Below are positions 40,816 to 49,451 of a stretch of DNA of 64,000 bases, piece after piece; positions within the stretch are counted from its first letter, which is position 1; the number at the start of each line of letters is the position of its first letter. Both the position numbers and the translations under genes were made by a program. The stretch covers positions 124,001-188,000 of the forward strand of contig NZ_JASATW010000010.1 of the NCBI RefSeq assembly GCF_030405905.1. Direction: 5' to 3'. The notes under the pieces were generated by a model. It was given only the letters and a program-made list of their open reading frames with translations, made no database searches and was not told the DNA's origin. The stretch comes from Sphaerothrix gracilis (lineage in GTDB: Bacteria > Cyanobacteriota > Cyanobacteriia > Phormidesmidales > Phormidesmidaceae).

Positions 40816-40941
40816 GAAAGCTGCCGCTAGAGGAATCTCCCCCAGTTATGCCTCAGATGGAAAAGCATTCCCGTGATCAGCCAGAAAGTTTAGCGTAATC
40901 AAGATCACAGCCACGCAGATATCAGTCACAGCCTAGAACCG

Positions 40942-41868
40942 CTATCTCTGGTTTCTGAAGTCCCGAGGGCCTTCATAGCCGGAGGCATCGGCCAGCGTTT
41001 CTAGACTCTGAGTACCCGAATAGAACTCACCGTTGATTTCCCAGGTGGGAAATCCTTGGATCTGCGAAACTGACTGGCAAAGATCAGTTTGGGGATTCAC
41101 CCCTTGGGGATCGCACTCAACATAGGGAATTTCTGCGGCTGCCTCTTTACCAAAGAGCTGCTTTTGGTCGTGACAGTGCGGGCACCACCAGGCACCGTAT
41201 TTCTTGGCTCCAATCGCCGTCAGGTGACGGGCTAAGCCTAGCTCTGCCTCGCCAGAAGTGGTGGTGACAGCGGGGCCTGCTTCTCCGGCTGCAGAAGCCG
41301 TAGTGCCGCCACCGTTGACGGGTGCATAAACTCCCAGGGTTCCGACCAAGGCCACTACCGCCACAATTAGCCCGGTAAACATGAGCTGCCCGGTATCTTC
41401 CCAGCGGTGCCCCAACAGCGTCAGTCCTAGCATCAAAACCGTAAATACGGCAGAGGTGAGGCAGTACAGACACAAGGCTTTAATTTCAAAGGCCAGCAGG
41501 TACATCAGGTAGCCGCTGAAAATTACCATGCCGACAGCACCGACAAAAAGCAAGAAGCGAGTCCAGTCATGGACTTTTTGCCGGAGTTCCTTATTCGACT
41601 CTGGATTGATGACCAAAGGCGCGATCGCCAGAATCGCCATGCTCAAGTAGGCGGCAAAGCCAAAAAGCGTCAGCGGCAGGCCGAAAATCTCTGCGTAGGG
41701 ACTAGAGAGAACGCGATCGCAGCCTGCGGTCGGGCAGGCTGCCTCGCCGCCCATAAATTTAACGACGGTTAAATAGGCTGTTCCCGTAGCGCCAATCGCG
41801 GCGATCGTAGCGATTAGGGGTCTAGCCCAGCGGTGTATCCAGCGATCTTCCTGACGGCGGCGTCTCAT
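40942..41868 (-). CDS. VKOR-thioredoxin fusion (disulfide-forming enzyme)
   Basis: This is a 308-residue membrane protein. Residues 15-175 are the vitamin K epoxide reductase domain with Cys45 and Cys50 (ACPTAGCDRVLSSPYAEIFG) and the quinone-side pair Cys133/Cys136 in ALCLYCLTSAVFTVLM. A periplasmic or lumenal thioredoxin-like domain follows, with WWCPHCHDQKQLFG (Cys229, Cys232). Fused cyanobacterial and plant (LTO1) versions introduce disulfide bonds in lumenal proteins such as PSII assembly factors and feed electrons to quinone. It is a single gene convergent with the small frame before it. Confidence 0.93.
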   Translation of the reverse strand: MRRRRQEDRWIHRWARPLIATIAAIGATGTAYLTVVKFMGGEAACPTAGCDRVLSSPYAEIFGLPLTLFGFAAYLSMAILAIAPLVINPESNKELRQKVHDWTRFLLFVGAVGMVIFSGYLMYLLAFEIKALCLYCLTSAVFTVLMLGLTLLGHRWEDTGQLMFTGLIVAVVALVGTLGVYAPVNGGGTTASAAGEAGPAVTTTSGEAELGLARHLTAIGAKKYGAWWCPHCHDQKQLFGKEAAAEIPYVECDPQGVNPQTDLCQSVSQIQGFPTWEINGEFYSGTQSLETLADASGYEGPRDFRNQR

Positions 41869-42079
41869 ATCAAAATCACCTAAAAAATTTAGCGTCCTAT
41901 CCGATAAATTTCAGTCTGAAACGGCGGCAGCGGCTTGAATCTGCGGGAGCAAATTCAATTGAACCCTGAGCCATCAAAGTAGCACTCTATATTGACTGTT
42001 TCTATTCTGCCTTAACCAGTTTAGGCCGGAAAAATAGGGTTTTGCCAGTTCTCCAAAGATTAGCAAACTCTCCCACCTG

Positions 42080-42934
42080 CTAAAGCTCAGAACCAATTGG
42101 CACAGCCGATAGCGTATTCGTCTCCTGCTTCATGGCAATGCTGCGGTGAGTAGCTTCCACAAACTGACTCACCCGAATTGGATCGATCGGCTGATCAATT
42201 TTGCCGTGGCGCTTCAGAGAACTCGAAACAATCACGCCGTCTGCGGCCTGCATCAGCTTGGGAATATTCTCCCAGTCAGCCCCGCTGCCAATCAGGACGG
42301 GCGTATCACCCGCCGCCGCTTTAGCGAGTTCTAAGTCTTCGAGGCTGGGCGGACTGCCCGTGGCCCAGCCCGATAAAATTACGCCATCGGCTAGCCCTCG
42401 CTCAATCGTTTCTTGCACAGCCGTGGTCAAATTTGGCGACCCCAGTGGCCGGGCATGTTTTACGAGAACGTCAGCTAAAATCTTGACATCGCTCCCCAGC
42501 TCTCGCCGGTAGCGCATGATCTGATGGGCCTGTCCTTCGATCAGTCCCTGGTCGGTGGCCATTACCCCGGTCAAAACATTGACCCGAATAAAGGCTGCTT
42601 CAACACAGGTAGCGATCGCCAGCGCGCTGCGGGCATCGTTGCGCAGCACGTTGATTCCCACAGGTAGGGCCACAATTTGCATCAGCCGTTGCACAATCAG
42701 GCTCATGGCGCTGACAATGGCGGGATCAACCTGCTCTTTTGTAAAAGGAGCATCAAAGAAATTCTCGATGACTAAGCCATCAACCCCGCCGGAGGCCAGA
42801 GCAGTTGCCTCCTGCTCAGCGCGAGCAATGACGGTCTGCAAATTTCCCTGCCAGCGCGCCGAGGTTGGCAGCGGCAAAAGGTGAACGACGCCAATGATTG
42901 GGTTGGGAGTATAAAAAATCTGGTTTAAGTCCAC
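42080..42934 (-). CDS. btpA: BtpA/SgcQ-family protein (photosystem I biogenesis)
   Basis: BtpA in Synechocystis is a thylakoid-associated protein needed for stable PSI reaction-centre proteins. The frame opens at a TTG at 42997; the GTG at 42934 is chosen because the family begins like VDLNQIFYTPNPIIGVVHLL, giving 284 residues. The TIM-barrel-like body shows SGGVDGLVIENFFDAPFTKE, ALPVGINVLRNDARSALAIA, VLTGVMATDQGLIEGQAHQI and DTPVLIGSGADWENIPKL. The region upstream to rimO (464 bp) contains no other gene that I can support. Confidence 0.9.
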   Translation of the reverse strand: MDLNQIFYTPNPIIGVVHLLPLPTSARWQGNLQTVIARAEQEATALASGGVDGLVIENFFDAPFTKEQVDPAIVSAMSLIVQRLMQIVALPVGINVLRNDARSALAIATCVEAAFIRVNVLTGVMATDQGLIEGQAHQIMRYRRELGSDVKILADVLVKHARPLGSPNLTTAVQETIERGLADGVILSGWATGSPPSLEDLELAKAAAGDTPVLIGSGADWENIPKLMQAADGVIVSSSLKRHGKIDQPIDPIRVSQFVEATHRSIAMKQETNTLSAVPIGSEL

Positions 42935-43398
42935 TGGTGTCTTCAAATTTCGGACTTGGCACTGAATCTTAATGACATAAACAAAGAAGAAGGGCAAAAA
43001 GCGCCTTTTTCTCTCAATCTCAATTTACCTTAACAACGGTAGACTCTAATTTCTGCAACTGCTCAATCCCCAGAAGCTTTCGTTTGGCCGCCCAGTAGTC
43101 AACAAATTCAGTTCACTCGCGCCGCGATAATGTTTAGATATGTTATGATGAAGCACCAAGGCTGGATAGTCTTGCCTTCTATGCTTGTGAAGCAGTTTTA
43201 ACTGGCTTCGAGGCAGCTTAAGGCGCCGGCAAACACTGCCGCATTTTATAAATAGAGTGTTGAACCAAAGGGTATCAAACACTTCTGCAAGGCGCTATCC
43301 GCTTCTGAGTCTCAAACTCGGCCAAGATTTTGTTTCAGATATTGGCTGATTTGGGGCAGCGCTGGGATCAAGAATTCGATTATTGTATTGGTTCTTTT
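42935..43398. other. Intergenic region between btpA and rimO
   Basis: About 460 bp between divergent genes. It is AT-richer than the flanks and holds only short frames without protein-like composition. No tRNA, hairpin with T run, or repeat shared with the rest of the window was seen. It probably contains both promoters. Confidence 0.5.
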
Positions 43399-44715
43399 AT
43401 GGGTCATAAGCCGACGATTGCGGTTGCTCACTTGGGCTGTGAGAAAAATCGAGTGGATACTGAACATATGCTAGGTCTGCTAGTGAAAGCGGGCTACGGC
43501 GTCGATACAAGTGAGGAGCTAGCCGACTACGTTATTGTCAATACCTGCAGCTTTATTGAATCCGCCCGCGAAGAGTCCGTGCGGACTTTAGTAGAGCTAG
43601 CTGAAGCCGATAAAAAAGTAGTGATTACGGGCTGTTTGGCTCAGCATTTCAAGGATGATCTGCTAGAGGAACTGCCGGAAGCCGTGGCCCTCGTGGGCAC
43701 AGGCGACTACCACCGTATCGTGGAAGTGATTGAGCGGGCCGAAGCTGGAGAGCGGGTCAAAGTTGTTTCGGCAGAACCCACCTACATTGCTGACGAAACC
43801 GTACCCCGCTATCGCACGACCTCAGAGGGCGTGGCCTACGTGCGCGTGGCTGAGGGCTGTAACTATCGCTGCGCTTTTTGCATCATTCCTCATCTGCGCG
43901 GGGATCAGCGATCGCGTCCGATTGAGTCTATCGTGGCTGAAGCTGAGCAGCTAGCGGCAGAAGGGGTTCAGGAAATTGTTCTGATCTCCCAAATCACGAC
44001 TAATTATGGGGCCGACATCTACGGAGAGTCAAAGCTAGCTGAGCTGCTGCGGGCATTGGGCAAAGTGGACGTACCTTGGATTCGGATGCACTATGCCTAT
44101 CCCACGGGGCTGACTCCGGCGGTGATTGCCGCTATTCAGGAAACGCCCAACGTCCTCCCCTATTTAGACCTGCCGCTGCAGCACTCTCATCCAGACATGC
44201 TGCGGGCAATGAATCGTCCCTGGCAGGGACGGGTGAATGACACCCTGATTGAGCGACTGAAAACGGCCCTGCCCAACGCGGTGATGCGGACGACTTTCAT
44301 CGTTGGCTTTCCGGGAGAAACTGAGGCCCATTTTCAGCACCTGCTGCAGTTTGTAGAGCGGCATCAGTTTGACCATGTGGGTGTGTTTACCTTTTCACCA
44401 GAAGCGGGGACGCCTGCCTACAGTTTGCCCAACCAGATCCCCCAGGCGGTGATGGATGAGCGTCGTCAGCGACTGATGCTGGCTCAGCAAGAAGTTTCAT
44501 TTCGGCGCAATCAGGCCGAAATTGGCAAAGTTGTCGATGTTCTCATTGAGCAAGAAAATCCCGCAACGGGTGAGCTAATCGGGCGATCGGCTCGTTTTGC
44601 TCCTGATGTGGACGGTCTAGTTTATGTCAAAGGCGCAGCGGCATTAGGGCAGCTAACGTCTGTGGCAATTCAAGCAGCGGATACCTACGACTTGTTTGGC
44701 TCTGTCGTCCCCTAA
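43399..44715 (+). CDS. rimO: Ribosomal protein S12 methylthiotransferase RimO
   Basis: RimO adds a methylthio group to an aspartate of ribosomal protein S12 using two iron-sulfur clusters. The frame extends to 43330, but the ATG at 43399 (MGHKPTIAVAHLGCEKNRVD) matches the family start, giving 438 residues. The N-terminal cluster uses Cys14, Cys50 and Cys79; the radical SAM motif CNYRCAFC has Cys154, Cys158, Cys161. A C-terminal TRAM domain follows (VVDVLIEQENPATGELIGRS). Close relatives such as MiaB differ in the start and in the TRAM region; this reads as RimO. Confidence 0.94.
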   Translation: MGHKPTIAVAHLGCEKNRVDTEHMLGLLVKAGYGVDTSEELADYVIVNTCSFIESAREESVRTLVELAEADKKVVITGCLAQHFKDDLLEELPEAVALVGTGDYHRIVEVIERAEAGERVKVVSAEPTYIADETVPRYRTTSEGVAYVRVAEGCNYRCAFCIIPHLRGDQRSRPIESIVAEAEQLAAEGVQEIVLISQITTNYGADIYGESKLAELLRALGKVDVPWIRMHYAYPTGLTPAVIAAIQETPNVLPYLDLPLQHSHPDMLRAMNRPWQGRVNDTLIERLKTALPNAVMRTTFIVGFPGETEAHFQHLLQFVERHQFDHVGVFTFSPEAGTPAYSLPNQIPQAVMDERRQRLMLAQQEVSFRRNQAEIGKVVDVLIEQENPATGELIGRSARFAPDVDGLVYVKGAAALGQLTSVAIQAADTYDLFGSVVP

Positions 44716-44765
44716 CTCAAACGCTTTTGTCCTCAAAAATTATTACCGATTCACAAGGAGATTCA

Positions 44766-46181
44766 ATGACCCTTTCTTTTACAAGCCTCGGCCTATCTGA
44801 GACGCAAGTTAACAAACTTGAAAAGATCGGCTTTACGACCCCGACGCCGATTCAAGCTCAGGCTATTCCCCATCTGCTAGCAGGCCGGGACGTTGTGGGT
44901 CAGGCCCATACCGGTACGGGTAAGACCGCTGCGTTTTCGCTGCCTATTCTAGAGCAGGTTGATCCCAAAAATTCAGCGGTTCAGGCTCTGATTTTGACGC
45001 CCACGCGCGAGCTAGCCGTTCAGGTCTGTCAGGCTATTCGCAACTTCAGCGAAGATCGACGGGTCTACACTTTGGCAATCTATGGCGGTCAGTCTATCGA
45101 TCGCCAAATTTCCCGTCTGCGCAAAGGCTGCCAGATTGTCGTGGGTACCCCAGGGCGGGTTTTAGACCTGCTGCAGCGGGGATCGCTGCAGCTTAACCAG
45201 CTTAACTGGCTAGTACTGGATGAAGCCGACGAAATGCTCAACATGGGCTTTATTCAAGACGTTGAGAAAATTTTGAACCAGGCGCCTTCGGAGCGCCAAA
45301 CCGCCTTTTTCTCCGCCACGATGGAGACTGCCGTACGGGAACTGGCCGCTAAGTTTCTGCGATCGCCCATCACCGTCACCGTTGAGCAGCCCAAAGCAGC
45401 TCCTACTCGGATCAATCAGGTCGCCTATGTGCTGCCCCGTGGCTGGAACAAGTCCCGCGCCCTGCGTCCCATTTTAGAGATGGAAGATCCCGATTCTGCC
45501 ATTATTTTCGTACGCACCCGGCGCACCGCAGCCGAGCTGACCCGCCAGCTTCAGGCGGCAGGCCATAGCGTCGATGAATATCACGGCGATCTCACTCAGT
45601 CCCAGCGGGAGCGGCTACTGCTGCGGTTCCGACAGCGCCAGGTTCGCTGGGTCGTTGCCACCGACATTGCGGCACGAGGGCTGCACGTAGACGATTTGAC
45701 CCACGTAATCAACTACGAACTGCCTGATAGCCCTGAAAACTATGTTCACCGGATTGGCCGTACCGGGCGAGCAGGCAAAGAAGGCGTTGCGATCTCTTTA
45801 GTACATCCGCTAGAGAAGTACAAGCTGCGCCAAATTGAGCGGCACGTTCGCCAAAAACTAAGCTTCGGTAAGATTCCTACCCGAGCGGAGATTGCTGCTC
45901 GCCATTTAGAAAAGCTGCAAACTCAGGTACAAGAAGCCATCACCGGAGAGCGGATGGCCTCCTTCTTGCCCATCGTTTCTCAGCTCAACGAGAGCTACGA
46001 TCTGCGCACTATTGCCGCCGCCGCGTTGCAAATGGCCTACGACCAGACCCGTCCGGCTTGGATGCGGGTAGATGCTCAGCCAGAGCACCAGGAAGAATCT
46101 AGCAGTCCGGCTGCTCCCATTCGGAAAGGCTCAAGTCGGCCTACCCGAAAGCAGGCGTCAGCTTCTCGTCAAAAAGACTAA
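44766..46181 (+). CDS. DEAD-box RNA helicase (CrhR/DeaD-like)
   Basis: This ATP-dependent RNA helicase is likely involved in cold-stress ribosome or mRNA remodelling. The ATG at 44766 has AAGGAGATTCA upstream and is preferred to 44727, giving 471 residues. Motifs: Q motif FTTPTPIQAQAI, Walker A AHTGTGKT at 47-54, PTRELA, TPGR, DEAD at 152-155 in LVLDEADEMLNM, SAT at 183-185, and HRIGRTGRAGKEGVA. The C-terminal tail beyond 440 is low-complexity and basic. The N-terminus MTLSFTSLGLSETQVNKLEK resembles cyanobacterial CrhR. It follows rimO by 50 bp on the same strand. Confidence 0.92.
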   Translation: MTLSFTSLGLSETQVNKLEKIGFTTPTPIQAQAIPHLLAGRDVVGQAHTGTGKTAAFSLPILEQVDPKNSAVQALILTPTRELAVQVCQAIRNFSEDRRVYTLAIYGGQSIDRQISRLRKGCQIVVGTPGRVLDLLQRGSLQLNQLNWLVLDEADEMLNMGFIQDVEKILNQAPSERQTAFFSATMETAVRELAAKFLRSPITVTVEQPKAAPTRINQVAYVLPRGWNKSRALRPILEMEDPDSAIIFVRTRRTAAELTRQLQAAGHSVDEYHGDLTQSQRERLLLRFRQRQVRWVVATDIAARGLHVDDLTHVINYELPDSPENYVHRIGRTGRAGKEGVAISLVHPLEKYKLRQIERHVRQKLSFGKIPTRAEIAARHLEKLQTQVQEAITGERMASFLPIVSQLNESYDLRTIAAAALQMAYDQTRPAWMRVDAQPEHQEESSSPAAPIRKGSSRPTRKQASASRQKD

Positions 46182-46455
46182 GCCTCTATTGGCCCTAGGA
46201 TCGGCAGCAAGATAGACCTCAAAAAACGAAGGCAGGAAGAGGCGGCGATGCTTCATAGGCGAGCAGTTTCCGCCTCCAAACCTTACTGGATGGACGAGGG
46301 CACACGAGAACGGCTTCATCCCGGCTGGTCAAACTCCGGCGACAAGTTGAGGCAGGAGTTAAGCTGTGTATGCTCTACTACAACACCACCTAAGGGGTGA
46401 TTTACAATTGGATTAGAGCATAATCCTGCCTGTAAGTGACTTGGGGGTGTCGCGT

Positions 46456-46653
46456 ATGTTGGTTATTGTGATGGATGACCAGCTCCTGCTTCCTCAGAAA
46501 GTGTGTCAGAGCTGTTTAATGGCCGATCAGATGGGGCAGCCTCGCTGGCGGCAGGGACGGTTACGCTGTGGGCGTTTGGTAGAGAGGCTTTCTGAAGCTC
46601 AGCCCGAACAGTACGAGTGCCAGATGGGATTCCGCGTCGCTAATATCGAGTAG
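46456..46653 (+). CDS. Small Cys-containing conserved protein
   Basis: The frame begins with TTG (46441) or GTG (46447), but the ATG at 46456 with a G-rich site upstream gives 65 residues. Cysteines occur in KVCQSCLMADQMGQ (Cys-x2-Cys), RLRCGRLVERL and YECQMGFRVANIE, which could bind zinc or an iron-sulfur cluster. No membrane segment. It looks like a compact cyanobacterial hypothetical protein. An upstream hairpin GGATTA-GAGCA-TAATCC at 46410-46426 may belong to its leader. Confidence 0.62.
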   Translation: MLVIVMDDQLLLPQKVCQSCLMADQMGQPRWRQGRLRCGRLVERLSEAQPEQYECQMGFRVANIE

Positions 46654-46767
46654 CTCAGTATCACAGTTGTCTGCTGATTCTAACAACTGGGCGATGTTCG
46701 CCTCGCGGCGGATTGCCTATAATCGAGTTACCCAAAAGTTAAACTTTATTAAGGAGCCACTAACTCT

Positions 46768-47241
46768 ATGAGCTGGCGTGGAACGGCAACCGTCTCAGAC
46801 AGAATTTTTGCAGCTTTACCCTACCTGCTGCCGCTTATTTACGGTATTGGTTTTGGAGTATTCATCTTCCGAGACTTTCCCATTGTGCAACTGCTGCTAG
46901 TGCCGCTGACTCCCTTCTTGGCAGTCTACAGTTTTCCGTTCGCAGGCATTATTATCTTTTTCTTGCTGTTCTTCTTAGTGGTGAGAAACCCGAATATCAG
47001 TCACTTTATTCGTTTCAACACGATGCAGGCCATTCTGTTGGATATTATTCTGTTTGTCTGTCAGTTAGTCTTCGGTCTGCTGTCAGGTTCTCTGGGTGAA
47101 GGACTGCTAGTGCAGACTCTGTCGAACGTGATTTTCTTGGGCATGATCGCGGCAGTGGTTTATTCTGTAGCCCAGTCCTTGATGGGTCGCTATGCAGAAA
47201 TTCCCACCCTCTCTGAAGCGGTGCACATGCAGGTGCGATAG
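46768..47241 (+). CDS. Tic20-family membrane protein
   Basis: This 157-residue integral membrane protein has four hydrophobic segments: FAALPYLLPLIYGIGFGVFI, LVPLTPFLAVYSFPFAGII with IFFLLFFLVV, ILLDIILFVCQLVFGLL, and NVIFLGMIAAVVYSVAQSL. The phrase NPNISHFIRFNTMQAILLD is the hallmark of Tic20/Ycf60. In plastids Tic20 is part of the inner-envelope translocon; in cyanobacteria its job is not settled. It is a single gene with its own upstream region and TAAGGAGCC ribosome binding site. Confidence 0.88.
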   Translation: MSWRGTATVSDRIFAALPYLLPLIYGIGFGVFIFRDFPIVQLLLVPLTPFLAVYSFPFAGIIIFFLLFFLVVRNPNISHFIRFNTMQAILLDIILFVCQLVFGLLSGSLGEGLLVQTLSNVIFLGMIAAVVYSVAQSLMGRYAEIPTLSEAVHMQVR

Positions 47242-47348
47242 CTTTAGCCACAGTCAAAGTTTCTCAAATTGACTTTTGACGATGATATTAATAGGTTTTG
47301 CCTATTCCTCGCCTCATCTAGGGTGAGGAATTGTTTTGAGTTTGCCAT

Positions 47349-48233
47349 ATGTCTCAATCATTTCCAATCGACACGATTTACACAGACGGAGCCTGCTCAG
47401 GCAATCCGGGGCCAGGAGGGTGGGGTGTTGTTCTAGGACGCGGCAGCGAAACCTATCATGAGCTAGGCGGCAGGGACAGCCAAACCACCAACAACCGCAT
47501 GGAACTTCAGGCGGCGATCGCGGCGCTAGAGTTTCTTGTGCAGCACGATGCTGGTGAACCCGTAACCCTTTATACCGATAGCGAGTATGTCAAAAAGGGA
47601 ATTACCCAGTGGATTCGCGGCTGGGAGAAAAAGGGCTGGAAAACCGCTGCCGGTAAGCCTGTGCTTAACCGCGATCTGTGGCAGCAGCTTGGCCAGCTCA
47701 ACCAGCAGGCGCAGCAGCACCTGGGACAGCCCGTAGACTGGCGCTATGTCAAAGGTCACGCAGGCATTGCAGGGAACGAGCGCTGCGATGAGATTGCCCG
47801 CGCTTTTGCGGCCAATCAGCCCATTGTTCTGCAGCAGCGATCGCGGTCAGCCGCCAGTAATGGCAAGCCTTTGGCTGCCGCTGAAAGCAAAAAACTCTCA
47901 CCAGAGATAAAATCAGAACAGTTGTTTCCTACAAGTGCAGCTAGTTTAGCTATGACAGACGTAAGTGACCCTCAAATTTCTGAAAGCTTGGATTCAGCCT
48001 CGCGGGAAGCTAGGGTTGCTAATCTCCGCAACGTGGTTGAAACGCTTCACATGGCTGATGAAATTGCTAAACAGGGTTATTTGATTACCAGTTCGGAACT
48101 GGCCGACCTCATGGACGTTAACGCCAGTGCCGTCACCAGTCGAGGAGAATACTGGGCCTGGCGTAACTGGACGGTGGCGCGGGTACGGCGTGAGGGCAAC
48201 CAAATCTTGTGGCAGCTAGAGCGAATTGACTAG
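47349..48233 (+). CDS. rnhA: Ribonuclease HI with a C-terminal helical extension
   Basis: RNase HI removes RNA from RNA-DNA hybrids. Residues 7-153 form the catalytic domain: Asp13 in YTDGACSGNPGPGGWG, Glu52 in NNRMELQAA, Asp77 in TLYTDSEYV, His137 and Asp147 in GHAGIAGNERCDEIA. It is unusual in being 294 residues: a Ser/Lys-rich linker leads to a second domain at about 210-294 (REARVANLRNVVETLHMADE; SSELADLMDVNASAVTSRGE; RNWTVARVRREGNQILWQL). That domain looks like a winged helix and also occurs alone in cyanobacteria. It may tether the enzyme to nucleic acid. Confidence 0.92.
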   Translation: MSQSFPIDTIYTDGACSGNPGPGGWGVVLGRGSETYHELGGRDSQTTNNRMELQAAIAALEFLVQHDAGEPVTLYTDSEYVKKGITQWIRGWEKKGWKTAAGKPVLNRDLWQQLGQLNQQAQQHLGQPVDWRYVKGHAGIAGNERCDEIARAFAANQPIVLQQRSRSAASNGKPLAAAESKKLSPEIKSEQLFPTSAASLAMTDVSDPQISESLDSASREARVANLRNVVETLHMADEIAKQGYLITSSELADLMDVNASAVTSRGEYWAWRNWTVARVRREGNQILWQLERID

Positions 48234-48392
48234 TCAGGGCAGACTGGCAGCTGCCTCAGACCGTGAATCTTCGCCGTCTCTGGCTGAAATGAGCGATCGC
48301 TGAAGGTGCTGTTAGCTCCTAGACGGGTATCCTCAGAGAGAATACGGATGATTGGTAGCTACAGCCTGAAGCTGATCTAGGCTGCGATCGCG

Positions 48393-49451
48393 ATGGAAAA
48401 TCAGGAGAAGGCTCAAACGCTGTCCGGGTTGAGGCCGTCAAAAACTATGTCTTCTAACGTTGATGCTTGCCGCTATCCCACCTCGAAGCTGCCTCAAGTT
48501 TCGGTGATTGTGCCGGTGTATAACGGCGAGCGTGACTTGCCGGAGCTATTACCCCGGCTGCTGCAGCAAACCTATCCGCCCGATCGGGTGGAGTATTTGC
48601 TAGTAGACAATGCCAGCCGCGATCGCACCGCAGATTTGATCCAGACAGCTGCCGCTCAGGCTCAGGCTCAGAACGGGCATCTCCGGTTACTACAGGAAAC
48701 CGAAATTCAGAGTTCTTATGCCGCCCGCAATCGGGGAATTCGGGCCGCGCGGGGCGAGATTTTAGCCTTTACCGACGCTGACTGCTGCCCCCAGCCAGAG
48801 TGGCTAATCAATCTGGTACAGCCCTTTCAAAATCCGCAGATGGGTTTGGCCGTGGGTGAGGTTGAAGCCTTTCCAGGCCGCACCTGGCTAGAGCAATATG
48901 CCGAGCGCAAACAGCTACTGTCCCAGCGCCATACCCTAGCCCATGCCTTCTGCCCCTACGGACAAACCGCAAATTTAGCAGTAAGAGCCAAGGCTTTTGC
49001 GCAGGCGGGGCTGTTTCGTCCCTATTTGACCACCGGCGGCGACGCCGACCTGTGCTGGCGGGTGCAGCACCAGAGCTGGCAGCTCCAGTTTGTTGAAAGC
49101 GCCATCGTACAGCACCGCCATCGCACCTCGCTGACAGAACTCTACCGCCAGTGGCACCGCTATGGCCGCTCCAACCAGTTTCTGCATCAGCTTCACGGCG
49201 TAGAACTGGCGCGATCGCTTAGCCGTCAGGAAATTCGCCATCAGCTTTTGCGCTGGCTGGTGAAAGAACTGCCCCAGGCGGCTTTCAGGCAGCTGACGGG
49301 TAGCGGCTCAGCGGTGGAGCTAGTAATGGCTCCTTTAGGGCTGTACTGTGCCTATGCTCACTCGGTCGGTCAGCGGCAGGCCCAACTACCTGCAGCAGCT
49401 AGAGAGATTGTCTGGCTGTCTCCGGTTTCTACCTGCGAGGATCTAACATGA
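48393..49451 (+). CDS. Family 2 glycosyltransferase
   Basis: This is a 352-residue inverting glycosyltransferase with a GT-A fold. After a 30-residue leader it shows SVIVPVYNGERDLPELLPRL, YLLVDNASRDRTADLIQ, SSYAARNRGIRAARGEILAF and then TDADCCPQPEWLINLV with the metal-binding DxD-like site. Further on, GGDADLCWRVQHQSWQLQFV precedes a helical C-terminus. It likely adds a sugar to an envelope polysaccharide or lipid. Its stop overlaps the next gene's start (ATGA), so both are translated together. Confidence 0.9.
   Translation: MENQEKAQTLSGLRPSKTMSSNVDACRYPTSKLPQVSVIVPVYNGERDLPELLPRLLQQTYPPDRVEYLLVDNASRDRTADLIQTAAAQAQAQNGHLRLLQETEIQSSYAARNRGIRAARGEILAFTDADCCPQPEWLINLVQPFQNPQMGLAVGEVEAFPGRTWLEQYAERKQLLSQRHTLAHAFCPYGQTANLAVRAKAFAQAGLFRPYLTTGGDADLCWRVQHQSWQLQFVESAIVQHRHRTSLTELYRQWHRYGRSNQFLHQLHGVELARSLSRQEIRHQLLRWLVKELPQAAFRQLTGSGSAVELVMAPLGLYCAYAHSVGQRQAQLPAAAREIVWLSPVSTCEDLT

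Noticed and set aside
42935..43398. Possible tRNA or small gene between btpA and rimO
   Set aside because: No T-loop GTTCRA consensus with matching stems was found, and the minus-strand frame at 43046-43282 lacks protein-like composition.
46410..46426. Hairpin GGATTA-GAGCA-TAATCC as a riboswitch
   Set aside because: A single 6-bp stem is too small for any riboswitch class; it may be an operator or chance.
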